A DNA stretch of 64,000 nucleotides, taken from assembly GCA_015680685.1 (NCBI GenBank), contig MNCI01037811.1, positions 162,358 through 226,357 of the forward strand. The letters run 5' to 3'. Under the pieces are notes generated by a model, which did no database searches, was not told the origin of the DNA, and saw only the letters and a program-made list of their open reading frames with translations. This document shows, one piece after another, positions 45,854 to 57,235 of the stretch (positions are counted from its first letter, which is position 1; each line of letters starts with the position of its first letter). The stretch is from Gnetum montanum. Taxonomy: Eukaryota > Streptophyta > Gnetopsida > Gnetales > Gnetaceae. A program made the position numbers and the translations under genes.

Positions 45854-48160
45854 ATGTCTTCTCACAGGAGAGAGGTATTCGAACCACTGATGCCACAAGA
45901 ATCTCAGGTGATGTACAAACATCCTGATGAATATGTCCCTGATTTCACATTCATCCTACATCAAGATGAGCATTTGTAATGGCGGGACATGGAGGGTAGC
46001 ATTGTGCTACCACCCGACTGATCAGCTCCTGCGATGCTATATCATAATCTGGGCAGATTGGGTATCCAGGACCAGGTGGCGAAGTATGTCATGAAGGACC
46101 ATGACTACCGAGACTATTGTCCCATGGAGGCTCAACAGACAAGAGACCAGCAACAGGCAGAGAGATATGAATAGCAGAAGGGGAAACAATTTAGTAACCC
46201 CTTATTCTTGCAAGGGCTACAAGACGATGGGGATCTCGTCTTTCATTATACCCATTCAACCGAACTTCCCCTGGGGCAGCAAATCCTCCAGTCAATCATT
46301 CATAACAAACCTTTAAGTGACCATGATCCTCAAGGGGATGGAGGGTCACGTAGCAAGGCTGGGTTGGATGATCGAGGCCACCATCGGGGTAGATGGGGAG
46401 ATCGACACTGGAGTAGTGATGATGCCTCTCCTTCTTCTCCATCCTCTCTCTCTTTTGTGCCTTCATCTAGCTCAAGCTCTAAGTGTAACGGGGGAAGGCG
46501 GGAGTGAAAGGATGGTGGTAAACAGGTTCAGAAGGGGCAACGTGAGGAAGCGCATGACCAATTGTGAAGTGCTCACTGGCATGAAAGGAGGGGTAGCCAG
46601 AATCGTCACAGACATCATGGTCCCCAACAGGACTATGATTCAGACGAGTTGTTGTTAGCTACTCGGAGCATGCTCCAGATCGTAGAGGCAGTTCAAATTC
46701 CTAGTAGGCACATAAAGGATAGCCGGATCAAGCACGTTGATATGAACAACATTTCCAGATTTGAAGGGGGATACAACTATGATCTGTAGACCCACTTGTA
46801 GGCGTTTCATGACACCTGCATCCTACAAAACATTGACAATGATTGGAAACAGCTGAAGCTATTCCCTCACACACTCATCAAAGAATTTGAAAGTTGGTAC
46901 CGATCCTTGGAGCCGGAATCAATCAGAAGATGGAGTACGATGCTTGAAATTTTCAATGACAAATATCAAACGTACTCTAGAGTGGCGAATCTGAGACGGA
47001 AAATCCAAGGTTGGAAACAAGGGAATCATGAACCCTTGGATGCTGCCATGAGCAGGTACTACTCATTTTTGCATCGGTGCCCTGGTCATGGTTACTCTTA
47101 GCGGGCACAGCTTCACCACATCATTGATGAGTTCCGTTTTGAAATGCAAAAGACCCTTGGCGTGTACGCCAAGGGACGACTGTCGGAGCTAAGGGCCCAT
47201 TAGTTGCAATGCCTCATTGATTAGGTGGCCAAGGAGGAAGGAGAACTTAGGAAAAAGGAGAGTGCAGAAGAATTCAACCGGGACCCTTCCCTTAGAAAAA
47301 GGGAGGTCCGATTTTGTGATGAGGAGGATGAATCACCACTAGAAGTAGCGGTGAATCGGAAGACTTTGCCGTTACAAAAGTTTACATCTGAAATATCAAC
47401 AAAGGTGGATAAGATGTGGGACTCTTTGGACGAGAAATTCCAAAGTGTACTGAAAATTGCAGAAGAGTCCAGAGAATAGGGTAATGACCGTGATCGATGC
47501 AGGAAGAAGGGAGCTGAATGTGCCCAACATAAGGGTAAGGAAAAAGTTGTTGTAGCAGAGCAGGTTGCAGACTCTGACACCTAGGAGGATGATGAATGTG
47601 GCATATGCTAATATGAACATCCTAAGGGATGTTGTCTTGTGGTGTCACATCTTCAAGAGTCTAGGGTGTACGCCTTGAACCCTCGTTTGGCGCAACGGCA
47701 AATACCCCGAAGATTGCCTTATCCATAAGGCAATTCCAGGCGGTTCCACCAGTAGCAGCAAGGATATTATCCAAGTGGAACACCCCCGCAACCGTATGAA
47801 TACTTCCAATAGTGGCAGCAACCACAAGCGTGGGGGATGCCACCTCCAAGGCAGTAGTACCCTTACAAACAGCCAGATCCTTATGGGTACTATGTTCAGC
47901 AATCGGTTTCTCTAAGAGACTCTTCCAGTCATGTAGCCTTTCCTAGTTATTACCACCCCCCTGAATATTTTCGACATCCATCTCCATCACCCAGTGGGTA
48001 AACCCACATCTCTTGTACCCTCCATCACCTTCTCCTGCCACTCCTCCACAACATCCCACTTAGTTGCCACCTGCTCCATCAATGTAGGGAGAAATACCAC
48101 CACAACCACAGCAACGAAACACTACGAGGGCTATTAACTTACAACCGACACCCCAGTTGA
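45854..48160 (+). pseudogene. gag of element E, with scattered TAG stops
   Basis: Starts MSSHRREVFEPLMPQES at 45854. The N-terminal region contains YKHPDEYVPDFTFILHQDEH, followed by a Ser/Asp/Arg/His-rich linker (about 46320-46560). The capsid core is at 46680-47220: DMNNISRFEGGYNYDL, NDWKQLKLFPHTLIKEF, ESWYRSLEP, FLHRCPGHGYS and a helix-rich end. Then a charged coiled segment (47225-47479), a zinc-knuckle-like CGIC.YEHPKGC (near 47600) and a Pro/Gln/Tyr tail (47740-47990). Most interruptions are single in-frame TAG codons at expected Gln positions, for example in CPGHGYS.RAQ. It is the best-preserved gag in the window. Confidence 0.9.
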
Positions 48161-48375
48161 GTGGACTGGAATCCAAGCCACAAAAACATCCTTTCTTCCG
48201 GCCCAGTAATCTGAACACACCCTCACCCACGTCTGTGGCCAGTGCCTCCGAACCTACCAACGCCTCCACCATCATACTACCTGAGCAGCCCTCTGGCCAG
48301 CCACACTCCAACGTCCAGACGGTCATGCTCACACATGCTATGATCGAATGGATCAAAGCAGGTCATCTTCCCCAA

Positions 48376-48795
48376 AAATTGACAGATCTGGGAAGCCCCC
48401 TCATTTATCTTCAGGTGGCTGGGAACGAGTCATGCAAAGCTCTTCTGGACTTAGGGTCAGGGGTCAATTTGATCTCTCACGATATGTACAAGAACTAGAA
48501 CTTGGCCCTGCTAAAGAAGAGCAACATCCAGCTCGAGTTAATAGACCAGTCCGTCACCGTTCCCTTGGGTTTGGTGGAGAACATTGTGATCACCATTTGT
48601 GGGTGGTCCTATCCTGCTGACTTCTTAGTCATCTGTGTAGAGAATTGCAAGGGGGACTTCCCAATCATAATGGGAAGGGCCTGGTTGAGCACGGTGGATG
48701 CAAAACTAGGGCTCCGAGATCTTTCCCTTGAAATTTCAAAGAAAAATCCTTTTGGAAAGATCGAGAAGAAGAATATTCCATGCATCGCATACAGT
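48376..48795 (+). pseudogene. Aspartic protease of element E, truncated at the deletion junction
   Basis: Retropepsin-like domain: SPLIYLQVAGNESCKALL, active site LDLGSGVNLIS with the aspartate retained, then LELIDQSVTVPLGLVENI, YPADFLVICVENCKGDF and PIIMGRAWLST. One TAG interrupts it (MYKN.N, near 48496). Coding ends at IPCIAYSD, where the sequence jumps into the LTR. The DLG(A/S) form and PIIxGRxxL spacing are typical of Athila proteases. Confidence 0.9.
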
Positions 48796-49354
48796 GACTT
48801 AGCTATTTTATGCATTCAATTGTTTAATAAGTTTATGCTTTATTAGTTACTCATTAATTACTTAAGTTTTTGTTATTATGATTTCAATCGCTATTGTTCA
48901 TTCGTAGTTCTTAAAAGCCATAAGTACGACCATCTTGAACATAACTCAAACACTTGGTAAACCCAATGACGCTTAACGTCTAGTAATCCAGAAGTGTTAG
49001 GAGATGCTCAGGACGTGCTCGGAAGATGGGACCGAATACTTATGTTAAGAATAGTTAAGATTTAGATTTAGATAATCTTAGATTAATTAATATTCTAGCC
49101 TTACTTTCCAAGATAATTAGCTGTCCAAAAAGATAATTAAAAAGCTATAAAAATCATTAGCCTTAGTCTCACTTAACCATTGTAAATAGAACCTCACAAG
49201 TGAGATTAGGATGACAACGACCGTTCTAACCCAAGGTTTCACTGGTTAGAGTCTGGTGTATGTTAAGTGCTTACAGTCTGTGAATTTTGACCGAGTCACG
49301 AGTGAACGCTCGTGATTCGTATGGTTGGGCGTAGGGGTACCTAGCCGCTCATCA
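48796..49354 (+). repeat. 3' LTR of element E, 5'-truncated
   Basis: Corresponds to 45129-45687 of the 5' LTR (559 bp). It lacks U3 and the TATA region. The junction shares GAC with both parents, consistent with microhomology-mediated deletion. Confidence 0.95.
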
Positions 49355-49359
49355 GCTAG

Positions 49360-50875
49360 CAAAGTTTGAATTAGAGTAGCTAGTCACCTCCAAGGATTCA
49401 ATTTGTTTATACATAAGCATGTAATCTTTTGTACCTTGAAGGTACCTCATCGCAACCCTCTAGTGGTCAATACCTGGATTACTCTGATATCTACCCAACA
49501 TTCCCACTGCAAATGCAATGTTAAGTCTTGTACAAGCCTGAGCATACATAAGGCTTCCAACAGCTAAAGCATATGGAATGTTGCTAATCTAACTTTTCTC
49601 TAAATCATTCCTAGGGCACTGGTTCAAATTGAACCTGTCACCCTTCATAATGAGTGCTATACTTGGTGAACAATCTTTCATCCAAAACCTCTTTAAAACT
49701 TTATTAATATAGGTTTCTTGTAAGAGTCCCAAAATACATCTAGATTTGTCCCTATGGATCTGAATGCTAATAAAATAAGATGCCTCACCCATATCCTTCA
49801 TGTCGAAATTCTTAGAGAGGAAATGTTTCACCTCATATAGAAATCCACTATTATTGGTTGCAAGAAGGATATCATCAACATATAGAAGAAGGAAACAGAT
49901 TTTGCTCCCACTAACCTTCTGGTATATACATTGATCCATGATGTTTTCTTCAAAAGAAAATGAAGTGATGATATCATGGAATTTTAAGTACCATTGACGG
50001 GAGTCCTGTTTTAATCCATATATGGATTTCTTGAGCTTGCATACCAATTATTCACCATCACTAGGGAAAATCCTTCAAGTTATTTCATATAAACCTCTTC
50101 CTCTAGATCACCATTGAGGAATGATATTTTCACATGCATTTGATGTAATTCAAGATCAAAATGGCCAACTAATGCCAAGATAACACGAAGGAAGTCCTTC
50201 TTAGATATAGGAGAAAAGGTCTCCTTGTAATCTATTCCCTCTTTTTGAGTGCACCCTTTAGCGACAAGTCTGGCCTTATATCTTTCAATATTGCCCAATG
50301 AGTCTTTCTTAGTCTTGAAGACCCATTTGCATCCAATGGCTTTTACACCATCAAACAACTTTAAAAGATCCCAAACTCCATTAAATGACATAGAGTTCAT
50401 CTCATCTTTCATGGCATCATACCACAAGTTAGATTCCTTACAAATCATGGCTTGTGAAAACGTTTTAGGATCATTTTTGGCTCCTATGTTGTAGTCAGAC
50501 TCCTATAGATACACCATATAGTTATTAGGAATCGCTGATCACCTTACTCTAATATATCTTCTTGATGTTGGTTCATCATTTTCTTGAGGATCATGATGTT
50601 CAATAGGTTCTGGTATCTATTGTTCAACTAGATCCACTACTTCTGATCAATAGTTTGTGGAACTTCAATGATTGGTTGTTGTTCATTACGCATTTGTGCT
50701 CTAGGCGTATTGTGCACAATAATCTGTCTATCATTTGAAGTAGTGGGTTGTGCATTTGTATGATCTATCTTAGGAACAATGTTCCAAGATCTACTGCTTC
50801 CACTAATCAAGTCATTCTCAAGAACTTTAGCATTCCTTGATTTCACAAACCTAGTTGAAACACCATCAAATTTGG
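49360..50875 (-). pseudogene. Ty1/copia reverse transcriptase region of pol (before element E)
   Basis: Minus-strand copia pol. The integrase-RT linker is at 50475-50875 (KSRNAKVLENDLISGSSRSW). RT starts in the open segment 50080-50448 (WDLLKLFDGVKAIGCKWVFK, RYKARLVAKGCTQKEGIDY). A frameshift at about 50060 leads into 49589-50047 (LKKSIYGLKQDSRQWYLKF, catalytic LLYVDDILLATNN with YVDD at 49871-49882, DMKDMGEASYFISIQIHRD). LNQCPRNDLEKS and a readable connection to RNase H (YALAVGSLMYAQACTRLN) run up to element E. The 5' part (gag, protease, most of integrase) and the 5' LTR are missing beyond about 50875. Confidence 0.9.
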
Positions 50876-50934
50876 GTCATTGCATCTCAACCGCAAATTT
50901 GTCTAAGTGTTAACACAAGGAAAAATTTTTTTAT

Positions 50935-51410
50935 ATGTTGAGACTATGCTCCCATTACTAGGACTATGCTCCAGAGCATAGTCAATGTAGTTGACACAAG
51001 CAACTCAGAATTGCAAGATTTTTTCTAAGTGTCAACAGTAGCTACAAATTTTTCTAAGTGTGGGGACTACACTCTCACTGTCAAAACCACACTCCAAAGC
51101 ATAGTTAGTGTAGTTAGCACACCAATAGCCAGTTTTGCAAATTTTCCTAATTGTTAAGCTAGGAGCCATCAAGCATGCTTGGCATGGAAAAAATAGTTTG
51201 GAAAAATTTCTACTAGAAGCTATGAAGCATGCTTAGCATGGAAGAAAGAATTTTGTAAAATTTTTTCTAACTACTTGAACTATGATCTCACTATTGTGAC
51301 TACGTTCTAAAGCGTAGTCAGTGCAGTTAGCACTGAACCTTAGTTTTGCAAAATTTGTCTGATTGTTGGGACTACGCTCTAGAGCATAGTTAATGTAGTT
51401 TGTTGGGACT
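50935..51410. repeat. Degenerate tandem units with GACTACGCTC/GAGCGTAGTC palindromes
   Basis: Four related units. The best palindrome is GACTATGCTC-CA-GAGCATAGTC (about 50962-50983); decayed versions follow near 51080, 51298-51319 and 51370-51391. Each is followed by (A/G)ATGTAGTT and an AAATTTT..CTAA word. Spacing is about 120 bp between the first two. Within 51150-51245 a smaller duplicate (AAGCATGCTT(G/A)GCATGGAA) occurs twice. Relatives recur at 51565-51590, 52268-52280 and 52790-52832. The sequence just before (50876-50934) is unassigned. Confidence 0.65.
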
Positions 51411-52829
51411 ACCTCCAAAAGCCTCCAGAACTCAACACCAACCTTCTTCTTGGCTCTGACACACCTTTGGCAAGCAGGATTAATGATTTTCACTTCTTTT
51501 GCATTGCCCATGTGTCCTCAAATTGTACCTATGCTCAACACCACTCAAGAGAGTGGACAACGTAGTCCTAGAGCATAGTCTCCAAAACTACACTATTTTG
51601 CATTATTTTCAGGTACATTGTGGTTTGTTTGACACTTGCACATGCAATTTGGGTAGCATAGTCATAGTTTGGAAATCTTAAAGGATCCATTGAAGCACAC
51701 CGACAAAACACCATTTGCTTCAGTGGGAGCGCATTTGGGTGCAGCATAGTCCCAACTACCCCTCTACCACCTGGCATCCAATCTGCAATTCACGAAAACC
51801 CTAATCCAATAAATACTCTAGCATTTCACATTTTAGGGGTCGACATTTAAAGCATTTAGTTGGAAAATTGGCGTTTTCAAGTATTCTGGCATTCAAGCGC
51901 ACTTAGCATTTTGACAAACTTTGAACAAGCACTTGGTAGCATTACACATCACCTAGCACACCACGAACCATTGCAACCTGTAGCACAGCGTAGCAGCCAA
52001 CCTAGTAAGTCCAAATTTCACGACGGATGTTAGTCTTTGTAGTCCAAACACCTTGAGATTGTGACTACACTACCTACTATGCCTGTTTGTACACCACGTA
52101 CCTCCTCACCTTCTCTTATTGTTAACAATGCTTCCCCCGTTTGGGGTCGTTCTACTTTCTATCTTGCTCATTTCATATGCATTTTTTAGCATTTTCTCTC
52201 GCATTTTAGCATTTTACCTGCATTTTCACTATTTTTTGCACATACTCGCATGTTTGCTTTATCATTTTATACCAAAAGCTTTGACTACGCTCACCCTTGT
52301 TAACATCATGGACACTGCAAACACTGTGCAAACCCTTAGCATTCATTTCGGTGTAACACCCTATAAGTCCTAGTTTGATCAACAAGACCATTTTACGCAC
52401 CCCATCTCTATTCTAGCAAGCCCTCATGGGGCGTGAGGTCAAAGCTGTGCACTTGTAAACCTCACAATGTACCATTTCAACCTCCAACATTTTTGATCAT
52501 TACAATTTTCTAGTGCTAGAAGGAGGGCCAGTGCCACTTCCTTCTAAAGTCTCCCTTAGTTATTGCCTCACGTGCTCTCTCCACAACCATCACTAGCTCT
52601 AAGCTAATGTAGACCTCATAGCCCTATGGACCTACCACAACAGTAGCTAGATCTTAGGATAGTGCAAGAATTATCTGCAAGCCATTGGTGTAGACGAGAC
52701 CTCATTGTTAGTTTCCCTTGAACCCCACTTGACAACACCAAAGCATATACCTTACACTTAGCTAAAGTTTGGGCACTCAGCAGAGTATAGCGTAGAGCGT
52801 AATTGGCTCTAAGCGTAGTGAGCGTAGTC
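51411..52829. other. Unassigned leader-like region
   Basis: No clear coding sequence. It contains a GCATTTT-rich patch (52170-52250) and isolated CTACGCTC words. It may be the LTR or leader of unit F, but no matching second copy is visible in the window. Confidence 0.3.
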
Positions 52830-53000
52830 CTAGAGTTAGCCATTTTTTTTAGCAATTTACACTTAGTCATTTTTTCTACGTTTTTTATACTTAGCCATTT
52901 TTTCAGTAGTTTAATACTTTGCCGTTTTTTCTACATTTTCACATTTAGTTATTTTTTTAGTTAGTAGAGTTAGCCTGTTTTCTACCTTTTACAAACAACA
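52830..53000. repeat. Degenerate tandem repeat, period about 28 bp
   Basis: Roughly five units of (C/T)TTAGCCATTTTTTCTACAT-like sequence, T-rich, starting near 52838. Confidence 0.6.
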
Positions 53001-53149
53001 AATTTTGTGTTTCCCCTTTTTTCATTATGAACACTAAGTAGCCTTTGACCTCCACTTCAAGTGCGGTTGTTGTCTAGCTCATTCAATAAGAAATTTAGAT
53101 TGATCATCCTACTAGTGTTATCATAGCAACAAAAACAATCCTTTAGGTT

Positions 53150-55200
53150 GCGCAACCTACCTCCCAAGTACATGGTGCTGAATGATGAGCAGTATAGCTT
53201 CATTTGCGCAAAGCTCTAGGCAAGTCCATTCGTAGATCGCAAAGAAATGAAAGCCAAATAAAGTTTTGAGCTCATACATTGAAATGGGAAGGAATACTTC
53301 TCCTCCATTGTGGATTTCATTCTACTCATGAAGCCCTATCAGTGGATGCTCAACAACCTCATCAAAAGCATCAATTGTGAGGTAGGGACCAACTATGAGG
53401 AGCCCTTTCAAGATGAGCAGGATGAGTTTGAAGTTCGATCTACACATGACAACTTATTCCACACCTTGTTCCATTGGACAATCTTTGCTTTCATTCCTCT
53501 GTAGTCCTGCCCATCTATCTTCTTAGAGACAGTGATACCCTTGGTGTCACCTCCTAGGTTAATGCTTGTGGTGGCAACCCACCAAACGTACCATACGCGC
53601 CAAGATGTGTTCCATCCTTTTAGCCTACCCTTTATCATACAATCACAAACTATCTCGTCATCTGCACCAACAACTATTACACCTGCACAACCTTACATGC
53701 ACACTCTGCACATTCCCCCATTGCATATGACTCAAGCATCCTATGTACTGCCTATCGTGTCAGCACCCTTCACAATGACCCAACCCACAAGCATGTGGCT
53801 GGGTCCAATAGCTATGTTTGTTACACAGCCCATGCAACAAGCATCGCATGTGATTGCACAACCTAAAGCTAAGTCATGGGCCATCCAAATAGTGTAGCAA
53901 GTAGCACAACCGATGTAGTTCGTTGCAACCTTCCCAAGTCTGGATCAAGCCTTCTAGCTCATTTAGACTTTAACTGAAGAGGTCAAGTGGCTTAAGGTCA
54001 CCTCCTTTGAGACTGTACATGTGATCGACTTTTACCAAGATGACCCAATCAATCTTGTAGTTCCACCACTCATGCTACCTATTTAGGTCCCACTATCCCA
54101 ATTCACCAAATATAATGGTGAAGGGAACCCTAATGCCCACTTGGTGACCTTTTGGTTTGAATGCCTATTATTGCAAGCATGGCCACATGTAATCATCTGT
54201 GTGTTTTCCATGTCCTTGACTGGAAAGGCATTAGATTGGTACTATGCACTCCCCAGGGTTTCCATTTCTTTAGAGGAATTGCTTAGCCAATTCATCATGC
54301 ACTTCAAGTATAACTTGAAGCCTGAGATGACCCTGAATCAATTGATGCAAATTAAGTAGGGCCATCTAGAGCCCATACAAAAATTCATTCAACCATGGAG
54401 TGCATTGGTTAACAAAATACATGATCCCATTGCGGAAACACACCTGCTGGTGATTTTCAAAGGTGTAGTGAATGATTTTCTTAAGTCAAAGTTGTATTAC
54501 CTTGCCCCACAATCCTTGAGCCAAGAATTTGCTTAGACCAAGAGCATTCAGGATATGGTTGAGGCCAGTAAAGACCCAACCTATGTGGCCTATAAAAACT
54601 TGCAAACAAAAAAAGACAAGGACAAGGGCAAATAGGTAACTACAACTATAGTGGTGGTGGCCAACGAGGCTAAGCCAAACAATGCCAAACCAATGGCCAA
54701 GCCACCTAAGGTCCCAGCCAACAACAATAAGGCTTCTGGCTCTAGAACTATGGCAAACAACTAGCTCACATTGTTAACAACCATGGCACTAGCTACCCTA
54801 AGGTCAAACATTGAGCACAAGGATCACTCAAAATATACACTGTTGCCACTTAAGCTATCGGAGCTCTTGGATCAACTGCTTCATGCTAGATGCATCCAGT
54901 ATAAGCAGATGTCCGAGGATGCTCATAAGCAACATGATTGATATTGTGAGCTCCTCAAGAATCCCTCAGCTGCACTACCAAACGAGCCTTCAGTCCCTAA
55001 GCATTTTAGGCTGGATCAATTTTACCATTATCACCAATTGCCTGGCCATGATATTAACTTTTGCATGGCATTGCAGGATGATATACAATGCATGATTAAT
55101 AGGAGTGAGTTGGTCCTTGATGCAGCCAACCTAGTTTGCCCCCAAAACTAATCAATGAGGGTCTACAAGGACCCTCTCAACATAAGCAGTGTAGGGTACA
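53150..55200 (+). pseudogene. gag of Ty3-type unit F, interrupted mainly by TAG
   Basis: One frame is readable over about 2 kb. The N-terminal part (KYMVLNDEQYSFICAKL near 53162; 53310-53504 open) is followed by a Pro/Thr/His-rich linker (53532-53897). The retrotransposon gag core is at about 54060-54360: FWFECLLLQAWPH, SLTGKALDWYYALP, LLSQFIMHFKYNLKP. A helical continuation runs to KKDKDKGK (near 54630), then a Lys/Pro-rich stretch. Hand count from 53310 to 55380 gives about 12 TAG, 2 TAA and 1 TGA in frame and hardly any shift. The gag is not the Athila-family gag of B, C and E; the type recalls Tat/Ogre-like elements. Confidence 0.75.
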
Positions 55201-56060
55201 CCATCAACACTATTAATGTTGAAGATAACTTAGAGCCGACGTAGAAGCCATTCATGGTTTGTGTGCCCTTTGGAGATGTTGGGGCCCCCTCATCCTCCAC
55301 TAGTTGGAGGGCCCCTTTTGTTATTAGAGCACCACCTTAGGCACCCATAACATCCTTTATTGTTAGGGTCCTGTAACATGTTGTATCAGCAACAGCCCAA
55401 TAACCCTTTGTCATAAGGATTCCGCAACGTGTGGACTCCCCACTTGCCAAGAGTCCAATGGTGGGAAATGCATCAGTCCTTGCTTACCTAAGGCCCTGTT
55501 CTGGAAACAATACCAATAGGAAATCGAGGTGGCAACCCAAGAGGACTAACGAGCACCTCACTGATAAAATGGTTAAGTAGTAATTATAGCAAAGGCCACT
55601 AGGCCACCGAAGCCCGTTCCTGTGGCCAAATCAACCAAGAAGGCCACCACAAGAAACCAACAATAGAGCATTGAGGCTCCAAAACAATTAAGGCAAGCAA
55701 AGACAAAATATCCTCTACAAGAGATTCATCTCTTAGGCTGTATGAAGGAGATGAAGGCCAACAACAAGGTAGCAAACAATGACAAGGACTTTCTTAACGC
55801 ATTGGCCTAGGTCAAGCAAGCTTTAAAGCAAAACAAAACACTACACTAAGGCTATACAACCTTATCATGACCTCTTTCACCCACCACAGAGTGTTCATTC
55901 GCATGTTGACCTCCATTCCTGTTATGAAGGAAATCCCAACAGATGAGCAATCCATCCACATTATAATGCTACCTCCTACTCCATAGGAGTTAAGTTCAAC
56001 ACCCTTGGCATTCTGCGATGAGGTGATCAAGGTTGACCATGAGAAAGATTAGGTCATTAC
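55201..56060 (+). pseudogene. gag-protease connector of unit F
   Basis: Continuation of the unit F frame with more stops and shifts; Pro/Ser/Lys-rich. Readable patches include KPFMVCVPFGDVGAPSSS near 55247 and IKNLQRRTKYPLQEIHLLG-like text near 55690-55740. No domain was recognised. Confidence 0.4.
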
Positions 56061-56061
56061 C

Positions 56062-56400
56062 GTGTTAATGTTTATCACAATCCATGTTAAACAATACAGA
56101 ATATGTAGGGTGCATGTCGACGATGGGGCAACAACTAATGTCATCCCATACATAGTTGTTGATAAGCTAGGTTTTTCCAACCAAATCAAACCCACAAAGA
56201 CAACATGCTTGAAATCTTTCAATGGGTCATGCATTTTTGTAAGGGAAACCATCATGATAGCCTTCATGGTAGGGAAGCAATTTCCCACCATTGTTGAATT
56301 CATCATGATCAAGGAGATGCCTAGATTCAACCTAATCTTAGGTAGGCCTTGGCTGGCCTAGTTGCAAGCCGCCTCCTCTCCAATCCACCTTTAGTATGAA
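56062..56400 (+). pseudogene. Aspartic protease of unit F
   Basis: Open segment of 99 codons: ICRVHVDDGATTNVIPYIVV with the active site read DDGA (usual D-S/T-G-A), then FSNQIKPTKTTCLKSF, VGKQFPTIVEFIMI and the C-terminal FNLILGRPWLA. This order is typical of retropepsins of Tat-type Ty3 elements. The domain looks well preserved. Confidence 0.85.
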
Positions 56401-56760
56401 GGTGGTGAGGTTATAATCTATGGTGACAATGCAACCCATCTTACTATTAGCAACATTAACATAGAATATGGGTTAGATGTGGATTTTCCTAATGATGTAC
56501 CTCTCGTGAAGGATGAGGGTGAAACATGTAAGGTAGACCAACCTGAGAAACCAAAGGGAGCCAATAACCTCGCATAGGATACTTTATGGGTAAAATTATC
56601 CTTCGACATAGCTAAAGAAAGTTAAGGCGAGTACCACATCATGTTGTCCAAGCCCTACATGCCCCCTAACCTACATAGGGTTAGGAAGCAACTGTGTGAC
56701 TAAGGCATCTCCTTAGTCCAACATGGGCTAGGTGCCTGACTACCCCTCACTTTTGCATGC
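56401..56760 (+). pseudogene. Post-protease tail of unit F; no polymerase follows
   Basis: Coding continues as SIHLXYEGGEVIIYGDNA-like text and reaches KPYMPPNLHRVRKQLCD, then a G-patch-like QHGLGA and TGA near 56740. A G-patch-like motif beside the protease is known in Tat-group polyproteins. After the stop only AT-rich sequence and tandem repeats follow, so unit F is gag-protease only here. Confidence 0.55.
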
Positions 56761-56974
56761 CGCATTTGCTTGCATTTTGTTCATGTATTATGTTTAGCTT
56801 GGTTGTTTGTATTTTGCATTGTTTATTTCATTACACATTTATTTCTTTTGATTGTGGATTTTTTCTTAATTTATGTGTTCGCTAGTTGAGTTTACTTTAT
56901 AGTAGTTATTTGCTTATGCATGAAAAAACATTAAAATACATAAAAATCATAATATTTGAAAATTCCAAAAAAAT
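56761..56974. other. AT-rich non-coding stretch after unit F
   Basis: T-rich then A-rich sequence with repeated GCATTTTGC/TTGTATTTTG words. No gene seen. Confidence 0.35.
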
Positions 56975-57235
56975 ACATGGCCCACCATGGCCCAAAATTG
57001 GCAATCTCCCTTTCATCATGGTCCAAAAAGGCCTTAAACTATCACATGGCCTACCATGGCCTAAAAATGGTAATCTCCCTGACATCACTTGGCCCGAAAA
57101 GGCCTTAAACTAGTGCATGGCCCATCATGGCCCTAAACTAGTAACACTTTTCCTTTTAACGCATGGCCCGAAATGACCTTAAACTACCACTAGGACCCAA
57201 AATGGCCTAAAACTAGCAATTTTTATGGCCTAGTT
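56975..57235. repeat. Tandem repeat of CATGGCC units, period about 70 bp
   Basis: Three to four units, each starting CATGGCC(C/T)A(C/T)CATGGCC(C/T) (56979, 57045, 57116) and ending AAAGGCCTTAAACTA. Every unit holds several GGCC palindromes. Tandem repeats after gag-protease are common in Tat/Ogre-type elements, but that link is an inference. Confidence 0.8.

Larger units (their letters stand above)
44775..49354 (+). mobile_element. Element E: young Athila-like element with a large internal deletion
   Basis: 4,580 bp on the plus strand: 5' LTR 44775-45687, well-preserved tRNA-Asp primer site, gag, protease, then an abrupt junction into the middle of the 3' LTR (48796). The rest of pol, ORF3, the polypurine tract and the first 354 bp of the 3' LTR are gone. 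Target duplication GCCAG (44770-44774) / GCTAG (49355-49359), differing by one C/T. It sits inside the copia pol gene. The shared 559 bp of the LTRs differ at about 17 positions (3 percent), the least of any element here. Confidence 0.95.

Noticed and set aside
47221-47620. Ser/Leu-rich minus-strand ORFs of 119 and 74 codons.
   Set aside because: Antisense shadows of the well-preserved gag of element E.
53310-55380. TAG might be reassigned to Gln in this genome, as the frames read through so well.
   Set aside because: TAA, TGA and frameshifts also occur, the frames belong to decayed retroelements, and CHG deamination explains the TAG bias without a code change.
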